Shown here in pieces: positions 56,901 to 64,000 of a DNA stretch of 64,000 nucleotides. A model generated the notes under the pieces. That model did no database searches. It was given only the letters and a program-made list of their open reading frames with translations, and was not told where the DNA came from. How positions within the stretch are numbered: position 1 is the stretch's first letter; every line of letters starts with the position of its first letter. Source of the DNA: Lumnitzera littorea (lineage: Eukaryota; Streptophyta; Magnoliopsida; Myrtales; Combretaceae); the NCBI GenBank assembly GCA_024138015.1, contig JAMXBB010000012.1:20085105-20149104 (forward strand), written 5' to 3'. The position numbers and the translations under genes are program-made.

Positions 56901-58530
56901 CACATTCGTGCTACATAACTACGAAAAGTTTTCATAAAAGTACTAGCCAAATGTATAATTGTGAAGAACATATTTATAGATCTTGTTAAGGAAAATAGTA
57001 AATGATTACAAAAATCTCAAGAATAGGCATGTTTTTCACTTAATTAATCAAGAGAGGAATTAGTACAAAAACTACTCCATTTAAGTACTTTTGGACCGAC
57101 TTGTATGTTGTCATCATAGAATTTTGGGGCTAGATTTGCAGTATCCGAGGGCAGCTATGATGGAACCTGTCGTTTGTACGAGTCAATGGTCGTTTTCTGA
57201 CCAGTGCATGCAATGGTTTACTGGTACTAAAGCGTGTTCCTATTTCACGGGCTGACCTATCTCTAATGGACAAAATTTGCACATTTATCAGAAACCAACA
57301 CTAACCCGGACTGAGTTAGTTAGCAATTAAAATTAAAAAGAGGTGCTCTTTTCCATGAAAGACCACAAATGCCCTCGATTAGTTCTTTTTTTCTCTTTTT
57401 TTTAAGGGAATAAACAGACTACTCTATCATTGGACTTCTTTTTTCATTTGTATTTTTTTTTTTTTTTACTATGTTAATATTCTTTTTTTTTTTTTCTTGT
57501 TATTACTCTATACGAGTAAGAAAGCAGTGATTACGAGGGGTTTTTACTAAACTATGCTTCATTGTTACATAGTATTTAAGATTCTCGGTCATTATTGTAC
57601 TAATCTTGAATATTTCTTTCCATGAGACAACATTAAGTCTTGCAAAATTGTGAAGTCAATAAACTCATGTGTTAAAAAAGTTGCTCTTATGGAATTGTAA
57701 GGAGTCTAATAATTAAGCATAACTATAATCTTCATGGAAATATGTTCCAATCGATCAAATTTCACTCTCTCTCTCTCTCTATTTTAAGTTTGGTATCACA
57801 GCCAATTGATTTGAAAATTAAAACTTATAAATTTATAACTTATGTTTCAATTTTATTAGTTATCCTGTAAGTACAAATAAAGATCTTCCTGGGTATTGCA
57901 ATATGAGGAGTGCCATTATTGTGTTTGAAAGGTAAAAAGGTGAATCGGTTTCAATTTTTCAGGTTTTCCTCTTGAGAAAAAAAAAAAAAAAGTGTCTTTT
58001 TACGAATTACGGTGAATATACAATATAGCATAATGCACCGTGGAGTCCGTCTAGAGTGTAAATGAGATTTGGGTTTAGCTGAACTACACTACACGAGTTT
58101 ATACGAAGAAGCTGATCTTTGGCCCTCAAAGTCAAATCTGTGCATGGAAGCAACACGGTGCAGTCGCAATGACAACTGGAACATCGATCATGTTTGTACT
58201 TAATTGAAAGGCGTAGGCGTAAGCCATGAATTGCATGCGATACTGTTGGTGTATTATTTGTAATATAAAAAGGACAAAAAAATTGTTAATGAATATATAG
58301 AAATATTAGTATTATTAAATCTGAGTTGACTTGCATGGTTGAATTTGATTTAACTTGATCCCTATTTAGAATCGATTTAGTTCAATTATAGTCTAACTTT
58401 CGATCCAACCTGATTAATTTCTTTAATCCTAAATCCTTTTGCATATCTAAATAAACTACAAGAGACGGGTTTAACAATATTACCAAAAATTAGTCATGAT
58501 ATCAAATGAAAAGGATTTACATAAAATAAA
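53930..58530. other. Intergenic DNA upstream of the FPP gene
   Basis: No gene is supported. T-runs lie at about 53,939-53,957 and 54,235-54,255. A less AT-rich patch at 54,640-55,020 holds three overlapping plus-strand frames without domains. A CT microsatellite is at about 57,766-57,780. TGGTATCACAGCC (57,791-57,803) resembles the tRNA-Met primer-binding site of copia elements with one mismatch, and may mark an old LTR edge. Less AT-rich islands lie at about 57,120-57,310 and 58,010-58,230, described under findings. Confidence 0.5.
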
Positions 58531-58888
58531 GGGAAAATTGCAATTAATTCTCCTAAATTTTGATTTAGGTATGAATTGATTTTTTGAACTTTTAAAGTGT
58601 AGTTTTTAATCCTTTAAATTTTGATAAATTAATAATATAAAAAATATATATTTTTTTAGTTAGAAAAAATTATACTATGATTAAAGTTTAGGAGATTTTA
58701 AAGTATATTTTGATAAGCTTATAGGAGTATTTTGGCACCAAAATCAAAGTATGAAAGGGTTATTTTTTATCTATAGGGGTGGTTTATCAATTTATTAAAG
58801 TTTAGAATATTAAAAGCTAAACTTTAAAAATTTAGGAGATCAATTAATACTGAAGTCAAATTTTAGGGGATTATTTGTATTTTTTCCT
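58531..58888. mobile_element. MITE-like element with about 70-bp inverted ends
   Basis: The left end GGGAAAATTGCAATTAATTC followed by TCCTAAATTTTGATTTAGG is mirrored at the right end by GAAGTCAAATTTTAGGGGA followed by TTATTTGTATTTTTTCCT. By eye the arms match over about 70 bp with scattered differences. The interior is AT-rich and non-coding. This is the form of a miniature inverted-repeat element of a type common in eudicot genomes. A short TA-rich target duplication cannot be distinguished in the AT-rich flanks. Confidence 0.65.
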
Positions 58889-61800
58889 AAAATATATTAA
58901 TAACATAAAGTCTATTAGATTAAAGTAAAAGATCTTTATTAATTATCTATAACAAATAATATAGTGTCTTATATTTTAACTATTAAATATATTTGCATAG
59001 TACTAACACAAAAAATTTGAACTAATCACACTGACTTTTCAACCACTATCCATTATTTGGAAAATATGTCCAACAATATGATTATCATTTTTTTATCACA
59101 CTTATCTATACTTTTATTTTTTTTATTTTTTTATTATTTTAATTGTTTACTATTACTATTATTGAAAAAATTCATTACACTTTTAATTTTACCAATATTT
59201 ACTAATGTAATAGGGATTTTTCTTTGAAAAAGTTATTACAATTTCATATATTATAGTCATTCTATATTATTGAGTTTAAACTTTTTTTGTATTTACTGTA
59301 CATGCAATATAGATACGTTGTTTGTTAGTATTTTATTAATAATAAAGGGCCAAAACTGTTATAACATTAATCTTCTCCACAGATTAAATTAAATTTAAAT
59401 CCACAGTATCATTGAAAATAAAATAAAACAGAAAAACTTTAACAGGTGTAGCGTTAACGTCTGCTTTGATCTAACTCTTCATATGACTCGTTGAATCACA
59501 TACACGGTAGTACTTTTCCGACAACTGCCAGCCTACGTACCCTGTGTATTTTCCCATTTTCTTAACAGAGTTGGGATTGCAGCCAAAAACAGCTTCATAT
59601 GAACAGACCACAACGTCACGTCAGATGTACGCCTTGTCAACGTTAGCAGATACCGTATAGAGTGTTTATTTATTTATTGGAATAATTATTAACTTTTGCT
59701 AACTAAAGTTATCACCTAAAATATAATGGGATAATTCTTAATTCATAGCATATTGTTTGAGGGAAAAAATAACAATCTAAAATAGAGATTTTGTTGATAT
59801 AATATGTTGAAGAATCATCAATCATGGTAAAGTATAAATAAGAGTATCGAAAAGTAAATATGAGATGGAAGGTCAATATTATAAGTATTTTCTATTTAAA
59901 CCATCTATAATTGCATTTATTTTTTAAGTTAAATATTTTCTTTGAAGTTTGTCTTAGAGAAACACATACATGTAATTGAAAAGTATAGATTTACAACAGT
60001 GTTATCTGATTTGATCTAGATAATTCATCTAAACAATTGAGAAGATTAAGGATTAAAGGGATGAAGTAGATAGAGAATTAAATGGGAACTGGATTGAATT
60101 AATTTCAAGATTAAACCAGATTAAACTAAAATAGATGGTATGAATCAATTTAGGTTTGACAACTATGCTTTACAGCACAAGACATGGTTTGGCAAGTAAC
60201 AATTGGAATGCGTCCTATATATTTTCTTAATTTTGTTATTTTATACATCTTATCTATATTTTTGAAAAAAGAAAAAAAAAACAAATAATCTTATCCATTG
60301 TTCAAACCGGGAAAATTTTTTTTGAAAAACTCTTTTATGTATCTAACTTGGATATATTTTGTAACTAGTATTTTGGGCTTTATTACGCTAATTTATTTGT
60401 AAATTTATAGTTATATTGACAACTAGCTCAAAGATAGCCTTCTCATTTTGTTTTTATTTAGGAGAGTGGCATTTTCCTAGCATATTCAAATAATTCCTAA
60501 TTCTGGCATGACATTAAATTTATAGTTGTGAAACTAATAGAAACTGCGTGTATGTAATATATAAATAATTTTGACGGCTGATAAATGAAGAGAAGCTTCT
60601 TCAATTGTAAACACGAACAAGTGGGCATGCGCGATGTAAATGGTGGAATTTAATTATGTCTGCATGTTAGCTGTTACAACATGTGCAACTACACTCGATG
60701 AGCACAGCACGTGGTGCCATCATTCAATACGACTGGAGCCTCAAGATTTTATACCCTAATAAATTTTATAGTTAATTATGCTAAACATGAAAACTTTCAC
60801 AACCCGCATCTAAAATTTTTAAAACTAATTAAAGAAAATGTAGGATATGTAGATAAAATTTTAAATAGTGATTATCATTTTTTAAAAAAATGTAAATATA
60901 ATTTAATGGTTTTATATAATATAAAAAAATTAAAAAATTTCTTAAGTAATTTAAGATTTGGAAAACGAATCACTTACTACATATATTGTTGTTGTTGAAC
61001 CTGGATTGATTCGTGTGATTCAACTCAATTCGACCTAATTTGACCATAAAACCAATCTAATCAAACTTTGATTCAAACCTAGTTAAACCCAATTCATCTA
61101 TACCTTTGATCCTCTCATATCTCTAAATTAAACACTTAGTCTAGGATTGATAACACTTATTACATATGAATTACTAAAAATTCATTAGGGAAAAAGTAAA
61201 ATACACACCATTAGAAAAGCTTGTCCCCTCCCCCCTCTCTCTCTCTCTGTTCTATATGTATACATTATACATTAATGTGTTTTTATTATCAAATTATATA
61301 AAATATTGAATATCATATAAGGAATGATATAAGATGAATTATTGAAAAAATCTAATTATAAAATTATTTAAACAATTTGAAACATAAAAAAGGAAAGTAC
61401 TTTCAAAATTATATTAATTAGACAAAAAAATTATAGAAATTTATTAAGGATACTATAAAAAGTGGAACATAAAAAATGAATAAGTTCTTGGAATTATATA
61501 TTATAATATAATTTGACAAATAGAAGTGTGGAAGCACATTAATAATAAAATAAAAAGACGGTATATAATAAAGGAAAGAATTTTCGAAAATAGAATAAAA
61601 AAAGGAAAGAGTTTTTAAAATTATATATTATAATATAATTATACGCTTTATCCACGTAACAAGCATGGATGTCACTTTTTTCTTCTGTTTTTTTCTTTTC
61701 TGAATTTAACCACGTTGGTGGATATAAAATCTAAGGTAAATCTAAATATTTTGAAAGTTATTCACATCGTTCATAATGCTTATATAACAGCATATATAGC

Positions 61801-62487
61801 ATGGTAATTGCCTATAGGTGTTAATAGCAATCTTATTCTTTTAAAATGCTTAGATCCATATCATATTTTCTACTAAGAGGAAAAAAAAAAAGGAAAAGTG
61901 GGCTCATGCCTTTTATAAGACGGGGCAAATGCTCAATTTTGAATACCTTGAGAATTTGTGTAATTATGAATTTTTTTTTGCTATGGATTGTTTATAAAAT
62001 TTAGCTTTTTTTAAGATTTAAAATAGTTAAACAGGTTTCCAATATTTATTAAAATAATAAAATAACAAATGATATTACCTTGAATTATACATAAATTTCT
62101 TCAGAAAATGTGGAACCAAAATTAAAAACAAAATGTCCTTTTTAGCTTATAGCAAGTGCATTAAAACTAGGATTGAGTTGGTAATTCTATCATAACTTAG
62201 AATCCAACCTATCCTGTATGACTATTTGAGTATATAAGGTTAGATGATAAATTGGTTCTAATTTTTCAGACCTTTCTCTTACAAAGTGAGATACAGGCAA
62301 AGCATCTTCATATAACGTTCCCACCATAGAGTTGGTGCCATAAGGTATATAGAATTTTAGCTTCTTAGGTAGGTTGTATCAATCTTATAAAATTCTCAAT
62401 TAATAATATTAAATATGACAAAATATTATATTTTCCACTTACTATATACTCAAGATCAAAGTTTATTTAGCATAACTAAGTAAGGAG
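58889..62487. other. Intergenic DNA, mostly AT-rich
   Basis: No gene is supported. A less AT-rich island lies at about 59,445-59,660. Segments rich in GAATC/GATTC words at about 60,040-60,170 and 60,990-61,135 are roughly inverted relative to each other and could be the arms of a decayed element; the 95-codon frame at 60,711-60,998 between them is AT-driven and has no domain. A 25-base pure pyrimidine run (CCCCTCCCCCCTCTCTCT-like) lies at about 61,224-61,248. Confidence 0.5.
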
Positions 62488-63850
62488 ATGAGAAAGGCAT
62501 TAGAGGAAATGAATCCGATGGAGCTTATTAAAGCTATTCTTAAGGACACCTACTTGTACCACATATCGCTAGTTGTTGTGGGTTTATTTACTAAGCTAAG
62601 GATGGATAGGGGACTGAGTGGGGGAATTAGTAAGAGCGAATTGTTCTCAAGAAACCAAGTCTTAGCTACCTTTATGGTTGAACCGACACTGAACTAGGCG
62701 ATATAGCTATCGTAGAGGGAGGAAAGGGTACCTTTGCTATGGGGGAGGTGCTTTATTGTGTTTGAAAAATTTCTAAATCTTGGAATATGCCTCCCCTTCA
62801 GTGAGTTTGAGAAGGAACTCTTTGATTACCACTGGTGTTGTTTGACACAAATCCCTCCCAATGGGTGGATGGTATTGAAAGCATTCCAGGCGTTATGTAA
62901 ATATCTGGTAGTGCAAGCTACCCCTGAACTTTTCAATTACAACTTCTAATGAAAGAATTTGAATGGGTGGATGTACCTTCAAAACCGCACAAGGAGAAAG
63001 CTATTCAAGGACCTATATTTATCTGTAAAGGGATGGTAAGACAAGTTTCTAATAGTAGAGTTACTTGAAGATGTTGAATTCTGGACGCAATGGACTTCAC
63101 TAGTTTGGATTGGTGTTGTGAAGAGGCTCAACCCTAATGACTTTGAGGCCAGAGGGGAAATTGATGCCTTCATGGACCTAAAGAATGGCAAAAAGATTAA
63201 TGTGAGCAAACAGTAGGGTGATACTTTAAGTTCCCAATCTTTGAGCTCTTCCCTAGCATGCATAAGGCTGTAGTGAAGAAGTAGGTATAGGTTCGTCTTA
63301 GGCATAAGCTGCCTCTTTTGTCATGCCAACATGGGCTCACTTGAAATTATGCCTCATTTGAAATCTTTCTAAGGAGTAAGAGGGTTTTCGTTTCCCATAA
63401 TGGTCATGGCAGAGTATTATTAATAAGTACAATACACTTTCCTTGTATTGATGCTGTCTATTTGTTTCCTTGTAGGTAAGAAGTTGGCTTAAGTAGCTGA
63501 ATTATCACATACTTTTGGGTTAAAACTATTAAGAGGACATAGGCTAAAGTTAAGCTACCTTAGAAGGTTGCTAAACCTAAGAGCAAGGTTGTGGGGATTG
63601 TGTCAGGAGCAGGTAAGACCAGTGGGGTGGAATCACCAGTTCTTCCTTAGGGGATTCCTCTTAGTGGAGCTTTTAGGGAGCTCGTGGTTGTCAAAACTCT
63701 AAGTATTGTCTCTCTTGCAACTGAAATTGCCCTTATGTCTTGGCTTGTTTTGGTGATGGATGAGGCTACTGCTAATGAGCCAGAGTTGTTGATTCTTCCC
63801 TCATCCTCCTAGGACAAATGAAAGAGTCCTAAGATCAGTACTATCTAGGG
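62488..63850 (+). pseudogene. Second copy of the Tat-type antisense ORF (gypsy-type 'transposase'-like)
   Basis: Frames on the plus strand read MRKALEEMNPMELIKAILKD (62,488), a 71-codon frame with FEKFLNLGICLPFSEFEKEL and QIPPNGWMVLKAFQALCKYL (62,734-62,949), then FKDLYLSVKGW, DKFLIVELLEDVEFWTQW and VKRLNPNDFEARGEIDAF (62,995-63,190). This matches the N-terminal organisation of the plant gypsy-type antisense protein (Transposase_28-like). From about 62,970 on it corresponds to 7,860-8,700 of the first copy, including an intron-like stretch ending CTTGTAG before a GKKLA-like segment (about 63,477). The N-terminal 480 bp has no counterpart in the first copy, where the 465-bp repeats lie instead. 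Stops at several points make it dead. The rest of the element probably continues beyond the right edge. Confidence 0.65.
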
Positions 63851-64000
63851 TCTAGTAGGTTAGAAGAGGAGTATCTAGTGAAGTTATATGTATTCTATTA
63901 TTTTTGCAAAGAAAGAGTGTATGCACATGTATTGGAATTTATGAAAATTTAGCATTATATCATGTGCATGTGTTCACATATGTATAAATTACTATATATA

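Noticed and set aside
1..64000. tRNA, rRNA, CRISPR or bacterial-type operon features
   Set aside because: None seen by eye. The sequence is a plant nuclear region. A covariance-model scan would be needed to exclude small RNAs fully.

Overview
The window is AT-rich nuclear DNA of a flowering plant, most likely a eudicot; the species cannot be told from the sequence. The evidence is one plant-only multi-exon gene (a filament-like plant protein), plant-type introns, and a dense layer of decayed plant transposons: Ty3/gypsy of the Tat type, LINE, Ac-like hAT and MITEs. I find only one intact protein-coding gene in 64 kb. Most other open frames are relics of transposons or chance frames.

Layout. 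1-5,756 is intergenic DNA with a palindrome-rich repeat (about 1,405-1,795) and a long fold-back element (about 3,186-4,350). 5,757-19,946 is one large decayed Ty3/gypsy element on the minus strand. It has both LTRs, a primer-binding-site remnant, gag, protease, reverse transcriptase, RNase H, a second RNase H and integrase. Downstream of pol lie an opposite-strand spliced ORF and three tandem 465-bp repeats next to the 3' LTR, an architecture typical of the Tat lineage. Two later insertions interrupt it: a solo LTR inside reverse transcriptase (13,718-15,015) and an AT-rich insert inside gag (about 16,520-18,225). About 22,200-23,640 may hold a weak antisense copia relic. About 23,640-28,262 is a decayed LINE on the plus strand ending in a GAAA-type tail. 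28,263-37,208 is AT-rich intergenic DNA with a small repeat cluster. 37,209-44,468 is a decayed Ac-like hAT transposon with matching 15-bp terminal inverted repeats. It contains a broken plus-strand transposase, a minus-strand relic resembling plant transposon-associated proteins, and a 1-kb GGT-rich tract.

The real gene, a long-form filament-like plant protein (FPP/DUF869 family), runs on the minus strand. Its promoter lies near 53,900, a 5' leader intron follows, and five coding exons between 52,050 and 46,948 join in frame to a 1,054-residue coiled-coil protein. 53,930-62,480 is intergenic with one clear MITE (58,531-58,888), some less AT-rich islands and minor repeats. From 62,488 to near the right edge lies a second copy of the Tat-type antisense ORF, so another Tat element probably continues beyond the window.

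The FPP gene should be expressed and act in a cytoskeleton- or membrane-associated scaffold. The rest appears to be inactive transposon debris. The observations most worth following are the homogenised 465-bp repeats, the conserved spliced antisense ORF, the composite hAT element and the fold-back element. I did not find a convincing new multi-gene system.
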